Below are positions 1 to 8,711 of a stretch of DNA of 64,000 bases, one piece after another. How positions within the stretch are numbered: position 1 is the first letter of the stretch; each line of letters begins with the position of its first letter. The notes below the pieces were generated by a model. The model saw only the letters and a list, made by a program, of their open reading frames with translations. It was not told the origin of the DNA and searched no databases. Made by a program: the position numbers and the translations under genes. The stretch is from an uncultured Phocaeicola sp. (GTDB taxonomy: Bacteria > Bacteroidota > Bacteroidia > Bacteroidales > Bacteroidaceae): positions 1 to 64,000 of the forward strand of contig CALUJF010000009.1 in NCBI GenBank assembly GCA_944320855.1, read 5' to 3'.

Positions 1-1
1 C

Positions 2-70
2 AATTATGCTACCAAGTCTCAGGGAGGATATGTGGATGTAGACTTCTTTGATTATAAGCGAATAAGATAA
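2..70 (+). CDS. C-terminal end of a glycoside hydrolase (partial)
   Basis: The first 22 codons are open to a TAA at 68-70 and end in a glycine, valine, aspartate and aromatic-rich tail (GGYVDVDFFDYKRI). This tail resembles the C-termini of Bacteroidales GH43 and related beta-sandwich-ended hydrolases, where the last strand of a concanavalin-like domain closes the protein. The rest lies left of the window. Position beside two GH43 genes and a hybrid sensor supports a glycan-degrading role. Family assignment rests on one short segment and is tentative. Confidence 0.5.
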   Translation, partial: NYATKSQGGYVDVDFFDYKRIR

Positions 71-158
71 TCGCATTGATAATGATAACAGTTATATGTT
101 TGGTTTTTAATAGGTAGGTATTATATATAATTATTGTAAACTTAAAATATTGAAGATT

Positions 159-548
159 ATGAGAAAACATTTGTTGTTCTGCTGGCTTACATGCATGGGA
201 ATGTGCGTAAATGCTGCAGAAAGAAAAATAACCAGTCCTGACGGAAATTGGTTGTAGTAGTTTCGGATTCAGACGGTAAAGCTACTTATTGTGACATATG
301 ATAATGAATTGTTTGTTGCTGCATCTGCTCTTGGCATGAAGACAAATATTGGCGATTTTACTACAGGACTGTTGATGGCTCTGAAACTGAATTTGAATCT
401 TTCTGCTTTCTTCAATGCCGGCGAAACTGTAACATTATACTCAGATGATGCAAAACTTAATGGTACAGCTTCGGAGATAAAAATTAATAAAAAACAAGAA
501 CTTAAGATTTCCATTCCAAAGAATGGAGGATTGGTAATAACTAAATAA
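159..548 (+). pseudogene. Decayed GH97-like glycoside hydrolase remnant
   Basis: An ATG at 159 opens a signal-peptide-like stretch followed by an ITSPDGN motif typical of GH97 (SusB-like) N-termini, but a TAG at 255 stops it. The next part continues in a second frame (VSDSDGKATY) to a TGA, and the sequence then resumes in a third frame (VTYDNELF, then TNIGDFTTGL). From about 370 it runs into what looks like a C-terminal beta-sandwich ending at TAA 546-548. The whole catalytic core, several hundred codons in an intact member, is missing. Two frameshifts plus a large internal deletion mark it as a pseudogene. The 291-548 part could still be translated as a small 85-residue protein, but nothing suggests a function. 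Confidence 0.7.
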
Positions 549-556
549 TTATAATC

Positions 557-1972
557 ATGAAAGTAATGAAAAATATATTAGCTTTAGCGGCTTTAACATT
601 GGCATCTGGTGCTGCAGCACAGAATCCTGTAGTACAAACATGGTTTACAACCGATCCGGCACCACTTGTGCATAATGATACTTTATATCTGTATACAGGA
701 CATGATGAAGATAAGGCAGATTTCTTCTGGATGCAGGAATGGAGAGTGTATTCTACTACAGATATGGTGAACTGGACAGATCATGGTTCTCCGCTTGCTA
801 TAGAATCATTCAGTTGGGCAGATGACAGAGCCTGGGCTGCACAGTGTATAGAGCGCAACGGTAAGTTCTATTGGTATGTGTGTCTGCACTCAAAACTAAG
901 TAATGCTATGGCAATAGGAGTAGCTGTGGGAGATAGTCCTACCGGACCTTTCCGCGATGCCATAGGAAAACCGTTGTATGATGGGAATTGGGATTTTATA
1001 GACCCGACTGTGTTTATTGATGATGATGACAGGGCATATCTTTATTGGGGAAATCCGAATATTTATTTTGCAGAACTAAATGAGGACATGGTGTCGATTA
1101 AGGGGGAAGTAAAGAAACTGGAACAGACAGTTGAAAGTTTTGGCGCACCAAATCCTGAAAAGAGAATAAAGGGACAAAAATATAAAGACACATATACAGA
1201 AGGACCTTGGTTCTATAAACGTAAAGGCAAATACTATCTGCTTTATGCTGCAGGTGGAGTGCCTGAACATATAGCATACTCTATGAGTGACAGTCCTGAA
1301 GGACCGTGGAAATATATGGGTGAGATTATGCCGCTTCAGGATACAGGGTCTTTTACTAATCATTGTGGTGTAGCCGATTACAAGGGTAATTCGTATTTCT
1401 TCTATCATACCGGCAAATTGCCCGGTGGAGGTGGATTCGGACGTTCTGTAGCTATCGAGGAATTCAAATATAACTCGGACGGCACTTTCCCTATTATAAA
1501 TGCGACTAAAGAAGGAGTAAAACCTGTTTCTGCATTTAATCCTTACAGAAGAGTTGAAGCTGAAACAATTGCTTACTCGGAGGGAGTAAAGTCTGAACCA
1601 AATGCAAAGACAGGGCTTTATATTTCTGAAATCCACAATGGTGATTATATAAAGGTAAGAGAAGTGGACTTCGGTAAGAAAGGACCAAAATCTTTCCGTA
1701 TATCTGCAGCCAGTGCTTTGCGTGGAGGTACAATTGAAGTACGCACAGACAGTATTGCTGGAAATAAGATTGCAGAAGTCAACATCCCGACCACAGGTGG
1801 ATGGGAAGAATGGAAAACTTTTAATAGTGAAGTTAAAACAGCTGTTACCGGAGTGCATGATGTCTATTTTGTGTTCCGTGGCCGCAAAGGCTGTAAATTA
1901 TTTAATCTTGATTGGTGGGAGTTCTCTAATTCAAATAATATAACAACCAATAAGTTTAACCATAAAAAATAA
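557..1972 (+). CDS. Secreted GH43 glycosidase with C-terminal CBM6
   Basis: This 471-residue protein has a signal peptide (about 1-22) and a five-bladed GH43 domain (about 25-320). The three expected carboxylates are visible: Asp33 in TTDPAPL (general base), Asp149 in DPTVF (pKa modulator) and Glu215 in YTEGPW (general acid). Residues about 330-460 look like a CBM6 beta-sandwich. GH43 enzymes remove arabinose, xylose or galactose units from plant polysaccharides; the substrate here cannot be read from sequence. It lies 8 bases downstream of the GH97 remnant and 5 bases upstream of a paralogue, so the pair is probably co-transcribed and exported to the periplasm or cell surface. Confidence 0.9.
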   Translation: MKVMKNILALAALTLASGAAAQNPVVQTWFTTDPAPLVHNDTLYLYTGHDEDKADFFWMQEWRVYSTTDMVNWTDHGSPLAIESFSWADDRAWAAQCIERNGKFYWYVCLHSKLSNAMAIGVAVGDSPTGPFRDAIGKPLYDGNWDFIDPTVFIDDDDRAYLYWGNPNIYFAELNEDMVSIKGEVKKLEQTVESFGAPNPEKRIKGQKYKDTYTEGPWFYKRKGKYYLLYAAGGVPEHIAYSMSDSPEGPWKYMGEIMPLQDTGSFTNHCGVADYKGNSYFFYHTGKLPGGGGFGRSVAIEEFKYNSDGTFPIINATKEGVKPVSAFNPYRRVEAETIAYSEGVKSEPNAKTGLYISEIHNGDYIKVREVDFGKKGPKSFRISAASALRGGTIEVRTDSIAGNKIAEVNIPTTGGWEEWKTFNSEVKTAVTGVHDVYFVFRGRKGCKLFNLDWWEFSNSNNITTNKFNHKK

Positions 1973-1977
1973 TTAAA

Positions 1978-3339
1978 ATGAAAACAAAAGCTATCATTCC
2001 TGCTATATGCCTTATGGCATTTTCAGGATTGGCAGCTCAGACTGCTGATGATGTAAAATTGAATATGCCGATAATACAGACAAAGTATACTGCCGATCCG
2101 GCTCCCATGCTGTATAATGATACGGTTTTTCTGTATACCTCGCACGATGAGGATGATGCGGAAGGATTCAAAATGAAGGATTGGTTGCTTTACACATCCA
2201 CCGATATGGTGAACTGGCAGGACAGAGGGACTGTGGCTTCACTTAAAAACTTTGAGTGGTATAAAGGTGATAATGGAGCATGGGCTGCATGTGTTGTCGG
2301 TAGAAACGGTAAATGGTATATGTATTGTCCTATTCACGGCCACGGGATAGGTGTGCTGGTGGCAGATTCGCCATACGGTCCTTTTAAAGATCCTATAGGC
2401 AAGCCTTTGATTTGGCAGAAAGAACATTGGGATGATATAGACCCGACTGTCTTTGTAGACGATGATGGTCAGGCGTATATGTATTGGGGAAATCCTAATA
2501 TATACATGGTGAAACTTAATGAGGATATGATTTCATATACCGGAAATATTGTTAAGATGCCACATATAGAAGATTATCAGGAAGGTCCTTGGTTTTATAA
2601 ACGTAATGGACACTATTATCTGGCCTTTGCCTCTACATGTTGTCCGGAAGGTATAGGATATGCCATGAGCGACAGCCCTACCGGACCGTGGGAATATAAA
2701 GGACACATAATGGATCATACGGTGCGCACACGCGGCAATCATCCGGGGATAATCGATTATAAGGGCCGTTCGTATTGTTTTGGCCAGAACTATGATATAT
2801 TCCGTCTTCAGACCAGCCGTCATGCTGAACGTCGTTCTGTGTCACTTGCCGAGATGACATATAATCCTGACGGTACTATTCAGGAATTACCTTATTTCCA
2901 CGAATGCACATTGCGTCAGGTGGAAAACTTCAATCCTTATCGTAAAGTTGAGGCTGAAACGATGTCATGGGGATACGGATTAAAAACAACACAGAAAAAT
3001 CCATGGGCTGCAGATCATTGGAATCAACTTGTTACAGATATAGATGAAGGAGAGTATATAAAAGTCAGTGGAGTGGATTTTGGTAACGGTGCATCATCTT
3101 TCGAAGTTTCTGCTTCATGCCATCTTTACGGAGGATGCATTGAAATAAGGCTTGACGATGTTGACGGACAATGTATCGGTACATTGAATATCAGCAATAC
3201 AAAAACACAGTTTGAGACATTTACAACAAAAGTGAAGAAAATTAAAGGTGTGCATGATTTGTATTTAGTATTTCATGGCTCAAAGAATCAGAAATGCAAT
3301 CTGTTTATGCTTGACAGTTGGCAGTTCAGAAGTAAATAA
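1978..3339 (+). CDS. Secreted GH43 glycosidase with C-terminal CBM6 (second copy)
   Basis: This 453-residue protein has a signal peptide (about 1-21) and the same design as its upstream neighbour: a GH43 propeller followed by a CBM6-like domain (about 315-450). Catalytic candidates are Asp40 (TADPAP), Asp155 (DPTVF) and Glu202 (YQEGPW). The two proteins share many blocks such as LYLYT/VFLYT, YWGNPNIY and DSPTGP, so they look like a tandem duplication that has since diverged. It lacks the insert of about 20 residues that the first copy carries before YTEGPW, which may alter the active-site pocket. It is the last enzyme of the locus before the regulator. Confidence 0.9.
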   Translation: MKTKAIIPAICLMAFSGLAAQTADDVKLNMPIIQTKYTADPAPMLYNDTVFLYTSHDEDDAEGFKMKDWLLYTSTDMVNWQDRGTVASLKNFEWYKGDNGAWAACVVGRNGKWYMYCPIHGHGIGVLVADSPYGPFKDPIGKPLIWQKEHWDDIDPTVFVDDDGQAYMYWGNPNIYMVKLNEDMISYTGNIVKMPHIEDYQEGPWFYKRNGHYYLAFASTCCPEGIGYAMSDSPTGPWEYKGHIMDHTVRTRGNHPGIIDYKGRSYCFGQNYDIFRLQTSRHAERRSVSLAEMTYNPDGTIQELPYFHECTLRQVENFNPYRKVEAETMSWGYGLKTTQKNPWAADHWNQLVTDIDEGEYIKVSGVDFGNGASSFEVSASCHLYGGCIEIRLDDVDGQCIGTLNISNTKTQFETFTTKVKKIKGVHDLYLVFHGSKNQKCNLFMLDSWQFRSK

Positions 3340-3450
3340 AACCTTACATGAGGAATACAGGGTATTAATTCTGAAAAGATATATCCTGTCTTTGATTTTT
3401 TTCTTTGGTGAGAATGATGAAAAAAACTTAATGTAAATTAGGTATATATA

Positions 3451-3485
3451 GGGTGAGGTGTGTCTTTTGTTGATACACCTCATCC
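3451..3485 (+). terminator. Hairpin after the GH43 genes
   Basis: A 14-base arm at 3451-3464 pairs with 3472-3485 (two G-U pairs) around a 7-base loop. There is no clear T-run after it, so it may work as an mRNA 3'-end stabiliser or a weak terminator. It sits 112 bases after the second GH43 stop. Confidence 0.5.
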
Positions 3486-3512
3486 TATTAGTTGGAATTT
3501 GTGTATATGTAA

Positions 3513-3543
3513 TTGGTTATGGAAGAATAAAAATGTATCTTTG
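3513..3543 (+). promoter_or_regulatory. Promoter of the hybrid sensor gene
   Basis: TATCTTTG at 3536-3543 matches the Bacteroidota -7 element TAnnTTTG. TTGG at 3513-3516 sits 19 bases upstream as a -33 element. The predicted start of transcription is about 45 bases before the ATG at 3596. Confidence 0.6.
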
Positions 3544-3595
3544 CATAACCTAATAATTTTCTTTAATAGTTTAATTATTTAAATTACCTATACAG

Positions 3596-6500
3596 ATGAA
3601 GTACACACTATTTTTATTTTTTCTGCTTTGCTTTTTCCCTATTGCTACTTATGCGCAATATAGTAGGTTGTTTAATATAGAGAGTGGCCTGTCAAGCTGC
3701 ATGATTAATAATATATATCAGGATTCACGTGGATATATATGGATATCAACAGGTTATGGACTTAATAGATTTGATGGGGCCAAGTTAGTAAAATATATTT
3801 CTGTAGCAAATGACTCGACTTCACTTATTAACAATAGTGTTAATTCCGTTTTTGAAGATTCGTCTGGCACATTGTTCATTGTTTCTACAGGAGGACTTCA
3901 GGTTTATGATTATTTGAATGATGAATTTCAAACATTGTTGCAAACAAGTGCAAGTTATAATAATAAAAGTATTATTCAGCTAAAAGATGGAACTCTTCTT
4001 ATTTGTACCAGTGGATATGGAATTAAGAAACTTGAGCGGAAAAGTGATGGCTCATACAATGTGCTTCAGTTTGGGGATAAGTACTATGGATACAATATTA
4101 ATTCCATATTGGAAGATAATGATGGCAATTTGTGGGTATCGACAGAATATAATGGAATGTTGCGTATTGATTCATATGGGGATGAGAAGGTTTACACTTG
4201 TTTAGATAAAAAGAAAATACTTTCATTTAACATATCAGCACTTGATTCATATGGAAATGTTTATGTATCATCAGTTGGTAATGGAATATATATTTATAGA
4301 AAGGATATCGACGCATTTGAAAAAATATACGATACCAGATATCCTGTAACATCCATAGTGCAGCATAATGAATGTATGCTCATAGGAACGGATGGAGAGG
4401 GTATTGTAGAATATAATATAAAAACAGGAAAGATAGCAAAAGCTGAATTTATTGTGAGTGATATAAATTTGTCGGAAGCAAAAGTTCATTCTATAGTGAT
4501 AGATGATTATGAAAATATATGGATAGGAGTTTTTCAAAAAGGTGTGTTTTTTATACCTGCCAAAACAAATAATTTTGGATATATAGGTAATCGTTCTACT
4601 GGATATAATAGTATAGGTGACAAATGTGTAACTTCTATATGTAGAAGTGGAGATGGACGTTTGGTCGTAGGTACGGATAATGACGGCATATATGTACTTG
4701 CTCACAATTATTCAATGTCTTCACATCTGTCTCCTCGTATATCTCATGGTAATATCCCATATACGATAATCTGTATGCATAGGGATACTATGGGACGATT
4801 ATGGGTCGGATCATACTTGGATGGCCTTTCTGTCCTTGATACTAACAAACAAAGTTTTACTTATGTACCTTTTGAAAAGAATGGTTTTAATAATGTAGAT
4901 AAGATATATTCTATTGTAGAAGATGCTGAAAATAGATTGTGGATAGGCTCTATGGGAGCCGGTATATATTATATAGATGCAAAAGAGCCGGATGTAGTAC
5001 GCGATGTACTAAGAATAGGAGATAATGAATTGAAATTAAATGAAAATGTAAATTTATGGATTAATAGTCTTTTTTATAGTGAAAAAGGAATGCTTTATAT
5101 TGGTACTTTAGATGGAATAAAATGTATTGATTTAAATAATTGTAAGTTTACTACGTCAGAGTCTATACTGAGAGGAAATGTCATAAATTCTATATGCAGT
5201 TATTACGATGGTAATATATGGATAGGAACAATGGAGGGTATAAAGGTTTTTACTCCTGATCTTTCTAAGATGCTTGTATCATATAGTGTGGAAGATGGTC
5301 TTCCAAGTAACAATATAGCTTCTATTACAAATGATTCTTCAGGTAATATGTGGGTAAGTACAAATCTTGGACTCGCAAAATTCGATTTAGATACAGAAAC
5401 TTTTACTTCTTTTAGTGCCTTTGATGGACTTTACAACAATGAATTTTCAAAAAACGCATTTTACAAGGATAAAAATGGAATGTTATATTTTGGCGGAACA
5501 AGTGGAATTGTATATTTTAATCCTAAAGAGATAAAAGCGGAACCTTCTGATTACAAGATTCGTATTACAGGTTTTTATTTGCACGGTAAACCTGTAAATG
5601 GAACAACTATGTCAGGAAGGTACCGTGTGTTAAGTCAAGAATTGATAACTGACCCCAATGTAAATCTTTCTTATCTGGACAATTCTTTTACTATTGAATT
5701 TGCAAATGATAATTTTGGAATAACACCTACTTTGGAGTATTCTATGGATGGTGGAATTTGGAATGGTTTGAAACAGGGTGTGTCAAGTGTTTCTTTTAGT
5801 AATCTTTCTACAGGAAAGCATATATTTACTGTAAGGGACAAAACATCACGTCAGTCTTCAGCAACATTAAAAATAATCATTCATCCGACATGGTATGCCT
5901 CTTGGTGGGCTAAAATAGCGTATTGTATGATTGCCTTTTGTCTTTTCTTGTTTATATTATATCAGGTTAGAATGAAATATATGGTTAAACAGGAGATGAT
6001 AAAACATAAATTGCAGGAGGAAGCAAATGAAGCGAAATTACAGTTTTTTATCAATATTTCTCATGAAATTAGAACTCCAATGTCTTTAATTATCAGTCCG
6101 TTGCATAAACTTATTTCTTCAGATAGAAATGTTGAAAGGCAAAAGAGTTATTCTCTTATTGAGAGAAATGCCGAACGAATTTTAACTCTTATTAATCAGT
6201 TGATGGATACAAGGAAAATAGATAAGCAACAAATGAAACTAAAGTTCGCAGAAGTGGATTTGGTAAGTTTTATAAAGAATATTATTGATGTTTTCTCTTA
6301 TCAGGCAGATTGTAAAGGAATAAAAGTGAATGTTCTGTCTGAAAAGGAAATAGTCAATGCCTGGGTAGATCCTAATAACTTTGATAAAGTTATATTAAAT
6401 CTGTTGTCTAATTCGTTTAAACATGTGTCCGATAACGGAGAAATAAATATATATATAAAGACAGGAACTGATGAATATGTGGAATATCCATTAAATAATT

Positions 6501-7648
6501 ATATAGAAATTATAGTGGAGGATAATGGAACAGGTATTAAAGAGAATGAAATAGAACATATTTTTGAAAGATTTTATCAGATTTCAGATGACAGCTCATA
6601 TAAATTGGGGACAGGGATAGGATTGCATTTGACAATGTCTCTTGTTAAATTACACCATGGCGTGATTTCTGCAAGGAATAATGTAAATAAACCTGGATGT
6701 AGTTTTACAATTAGAATACCTTTGGGAAAAGGGCATTTGTCTGAACAGGAAATAATAGATAATAAATCAGAATATTTACGACAGAGAACAGAAGTGTATG
6801 AAAAAACTTTTATGATAGAAGAAAAGACTACTGAAGAAGATAATACAAAAAAAACAATAAGAAAAAAACATACACTTTTAATAGTTGAGGATGACGAAGA
6901 AATAAGAAACTATCTGGCTTCAGAACTGGATAGTTCGTATCGTGTGATTCAATGCAGAAATGGTAAAGAAGCATTACAGATACTTGCGTCTAATGCTCCT
7001 GATCTAATTCTGTCTGATGTGATGATGCCTGAAGTTGATGGATTGACTTTATTGAGGAAAATCAAACAAAATATTAAAATAAACCATATTCCTGTTGTCT
7101 TATTGACAGCAAAGAATAGTGAAAGTGACAATATGGAAGGATTGTCTTTTGGAGCAGATGCTTATTTAACAAAACCTTTCAATATTGATATGGTAAAAAT
7201 AACAATAGATAATTTATTAAGGAATAGAGAAGTTCTAAAAAATAATTTTAGTGGTAGCCAGGAACAAGATTCCAATATTGTTTACATAAAACCAGAGTCC
7301 TCAGATGATAAATTGATGAAGAAAATAATGAAGGCTATAAATAATAATATAAGTAATCCTGAATTAAATGTTGAAATGATAGCAGCTGAGGTCGGTATAA
7401 GCCGAGTGCATCTTTATAGAAAGTTGAAAGAATTGACTAATCAATCTACAAGGGACTTCATAAGAAATATACGCTTGAAACAAGCAGAAGCTTTATTAAT
7501 GTCAGATAAAAATTATAATATTTCTGAAATAGCATTATTGGTTGGATTTAATAATGCAACTTATTTTTCCAATGCATTCAAAGAACTTTATGGAATGTCA
7601 CCAAGTAAGTATGTTGAGATTAATAAGGATAAAAATAATAAAATATAA
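3596..7648 (+). CDS. Hybrid two-component sensor/response regulator (HTCS)
   Basis: This 1350-residue single-polypeptide regulator has a signal peptide (about 1-20), a long periplasmic sensor of repeated beta-propeller strands (recurring WIS/WIG motifs, about 25-680), a Y_Y_Y domain (about 690-765) and a membrane segment (about 770-792). The kinase domain has phospho-acceptor His823 in SHEIRTP, an N-box near 934 and G-boxes near 975 and 1005. A receiver domain begins near 1091 with phospho-acceptor Asp1141 in LSDVMMP, and an AraC-type DNA-binding domain ends the protein (about 1245-1345). HTCS proteins sense oligosaccharides in the periplasm and switch on neighbouring polysaccharide genes, so this one likely controls the GH43 locus. 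All kinase, receiver and DNA-binding motifs look intact. Confidence 0.95.
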   Translation: MKYTLFLFFLLCFFPIATYAQYSRLFNIESGLSSCMINNIYQDSRGYIWISTGYGLNRFDGAKLVKYISVANDSTSLINNSVNSVFEDSSGTLFIVSTGGLQVYDYLNDEFQTLLQTSASYNNKSIIQLKDGTLLICTSGYGIKKLERKSDGSYNVLQFGDKYYGYNINSILEDNDGNLWVSTEYNGMLRIDSYGDEKVYTCLDKKKILSFNISALDSYGNVYVSSVGNGIYIYRKDIDAFEKIYDTRYPVTSIVQHNECMLIGTDGEGIVEYNIKTGKIAKAEFIVSDINLSEAKVHSIVIDDYENIWIGVFQKGVFFIPAKTNNFGYIGNRSTGYNSIGDKCVTSICRSGDGRLVVGTDNDGIYVLAHNYSMSSHLSPRISHGNIPYTIICMHRDTMGRLWVGSYLDGLSVLDTNKQSFTYVPFEKNGFNNVDKIYSIVEDAENRLWIGSMGAGIYYIDAKEPDVVRDVLRIGDNELKLNENVNLWINSLFYSEKGMLYIGTLDGIKCIDLNNCKFTTSESILRGNVINSICSYYDGNIWIGTMEGIKVFTPDLSKMLVSYSVEDGLPSNNIASITNDSSGNMWVSTNLGLAKFDLDTETFTSFSAFDGLYNNEFSKNAFYKDKNGMLYFGGTSGIVYFNPKEIKAEPSDYKIRITGFYLHGKPVNGTTMSGRYRVLSQELITDPNVNLSYLDNSFTIEFANDNFGITPTLEYSMDGGIWNGLKQGVSSVSFSNLSTGKHIFTVRDKTSRQSSATLKIIIHPTWYASWWAKIAYCMIAFCLFLFILYQVRMKYMVKQEMIKHKLQEEANEAKLQFFINISHEIRTPMSLIISPLHKLISSDRNVERQKSYSLIERNAERILTLINQLMDTRKIDKQQMKLKFAEVDLVSFIKNIIDVFSYQADCKGIKVNVLSEKEIVNAWVDPNNFDKVILNLLSNSFKHVSDNGEINIYIKTGTDEYVEYPLNNYIEIIVEDNGTGIKENEIEHIFERFYQISDDSSYKLGTGIGLHLTMSLVKLHHGVISARNNVNKPGCSFTIRIPLGKGHLSEQEIIDNKSEYLRQRTEVYEKTFMIEEKTTEEDNTKKTIRKKHTLLIVEDDEEIRNYLASELDSSYRVIQCRNGKEALQILASNAPDLILSDVMMPEVDGLTLLRKIKQNIKINHIPVVLLTAKNSESDNMEGLSFGADAYLTKPFNIDMVKITIDNLLRNREVLKNNFSGSQEQDSNIVYIKPESSDDKLMKKIMKAINNNISNPELNVEMIAAEVGISRVHLYRKLKELTNQSTRDFIRNIRLKQAEALLMSDKNYNISEIALLVGFNNATYFSNAFKELYGMSPSKYVEINKDKNNKI

Positions 7649-7687
7649 TTAACCCGTTGTGGGAATTATATTAATAAAAATATAGTA

Positions 7688-7720
7688 GCTCCAATCTTAT
7701 CTCCACCTTTTGCTCCACCT
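7688..7720. repeat. Three short direct repeats at 12-bp spacing
   Basis: CTCCA occurs at 7689, 7701 and 7713, exactly 12 bases apart, within CTCCAnCTT-like units. The block lies between the HTCS gene and the tRNA-Phe terminator. Function is unknown; it might be a recombination scar beside the tRNA 3' end. Confidence 0.4.
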
Positions 7721-7764
7721 CGAAGGTAATATTTTGCCGTTTTTTGCGTGCTTGGGGAAAACAA

Positions 7765-7797
7765 AAAATCCTGATTTCGCTTGGAAATCAGGATTTT
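7765..7797 (-). terminator. Terminator of tRNA-Phe
   Basis: A perfect 14-bp stem (7765-7778 with 7784-7797, 5-base loop) is followed on the minus strand by a T-run (the A-run at 7763-7768). It lies 24 bases beyond the tRNA 3' end. Confidence 0.8.
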
Positions 7798-7821
7798 ACC
7801 GTCTTTTGCTTTTCTTCAAAG

Positions 7822-7894
7822 TGGTGCCACCAGGAATCGAACCGGGGACACAAGGATTTTCAGTCCTTTGCTCTACCAACTGAGCTATGGCACC
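7822..7894 (-). tRNA. tRNA-Phe (GAA)
   Basis: Read on the minus strand, this 73-base sequence has a 7-bp acceptor stem (GGTGCCA with TGGCACC), a D-arm (AGCTCAGTTGGTAGAGC), an anticodon loop CTGAAAA giving anticodon GAA, and a T-arm with GGTTCGATTCC. The discriminator base is A at 7822. CCA is not encoded, as is usual in this phylum. A good promoter lies upstream and a strong terminator downstream, so it is a single-gene transcript. Confidence 0.97.
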
Positions 7895-7915
7895 GTTGTC
7901 TCTCGTTTGCGGTTG

Positions 7916-7946
7916 CAAAGGTATATCTTTTATTTTAAACTCCAAA
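7916..7946 (-). promoter_or_regulatory. tRNA-Phe promoter
   Basis: On the minus strand TACCTTTG (7916-7923) matches TAnnTTTG, and TTTG (7943-7946) lies 19 bases upstream. This is an exact fit to the Bacteroidota housekeeping promoter and lies about 20 bases from the tRNA 5' end. Confidence 0.8.
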
Positions 7947-8144
7947 CTTTTTTGAGAAAAATATTGCATTATGTGGCTTTTTATTGAAAAAAACATCTTT
8001 TTCAGCCTGAATGTGTTCGTCTTTTGTAAATAATTGGTGGATGAAACAGTGATTTTTTTTATAGGTTTGTTTGCTGGTTTTTATGGTTGGATAGTGAAAA
8101 TAGTTCATAATATAGGATGAAATGAATAAAAAAAGTATTAATAT

Positions 8145-8175
8145 TTTGTAGTACAATATAATATTTATATCTTTG
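8145..8175 (+). promoter_or_regulatory. Promoter of rimP-nusA-infB
   Basis: TTTG at 8145-8148 and TATCTTTG at 8168-8175 are spaced by 19 bases. Transcription should start near 8182, which excludes the longer in-frame reading from 8173 and supports the ATG at 8242. The rest of 7895-8241 is AT-rich and shows no gene. Confidence 0.8.
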
Positions 8176-8190
8176 CGAACGATATGGATG

Positions 8191-8225
8191 AAAGGTGGAG
8201 GGGCAATCAAGCTCCTCTTTTTTAT
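8191..8225 (+). promoter_or_regulatory. Attenuator-like hairpin in the rimP leader
   Basis: 8191-8200 (AAAGGTGGAG) pairs with 8212-8221 (CTCCTCTTTT) with one mismatch, around an 11-base loop, and the stem runs into a T-run. It lies inside the predicted 5' untranslated region, between promoter and ATG, so it could end transcription early. Since nusA is in this operon, feedback through NusA is a reasonable guess. Confidence 0.5.
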
Positions 8226-8241
8226 TCTTAATAATTTACCC

Positions 8242-8709
8242 ATGATAGATAAAAACGTAGTAATTGGTATTGTATCGAAGTGGCTGGAAGATAAAGATTA
8301 TTTTCTGGTTGATGTAACCGTTAGTCTTGACGACAAAATTGTTGTAGAAATTGACCATGCTGAAGGCGTATGGATTGATGATTGTGTAGAACTGAGCAGA
8401 TATATTGAATCTAATCTCAATAGGGAAGAAGAGGATTATGAACTTGAAGTAGGTTCTGCCGGTATTGGACAGCCGTTTAAGGTTATACAACAATATTATA
8501 TACACAAGGGCAGTGAAGTTGAGGTTCTTGCTAATGACGGTAAAAAGTACAAAGGCGTTTTGACTGATGTAGATGACAATCAATTCTCAATCACAGTGCA
8601 GACTAAAATCAAACCGGAAGGAAGTAAACGTCCGAAATTGGTGGATCAGTTGCTTTCGTTCGCTTACAATGAAATAAAGTACACAAAATATTTAATTAGC
8701 TTCAAATAA
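8242..8709 (+). CDS. rimP: Ribosome maturation factor RimP
   Basis: This 155-residue protein is needed for late 30S subunit assembly in the cytoplasm. The N-terminal alpha/beta domain includes the family pattern VEIDHAEGVWIDDCVELSR and the segment YELEVGSAGIGQPFK. The C-terminal part (about 85-150) is the SH3-like Sm domain (KYKGVLTDVDD). The ATG at 8242 is chosen because the upstream in-frame codons overlap the promoter. It is followed by nusA after 2 bases and then infB, the classic rimP-nusA-infB order. Confidence 0.93.
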   Translation: MIDKNVVIGIVSKWLEDKDYFLVDVTVSLDDKIVVEIDHAEGVWIDDCVELSRYIESNLNREEEDYELEVGSAGIGQPFKVIQQYYIHKGSEVEVLANDGKKYKGVLTDVDDNQFSITVQTKIKPEGSKRPKLVDQLLSFAYNEIKYTKYLISFK

Positions 8710-8711
8710 TT

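Noticed and set aside
1076-1858. Long minus-strand reading frame inside the first GH43 gene
   Set aside because: It lies antisense to a clear enzyme gene and has no family motif; it is a shadow of codon bias.
7796-7996. Small protein genes over the tRNA-Phe region
   Set aside because: These frames run across a well-formed tRNA and its promoter and terminator; no coding signal supports them.
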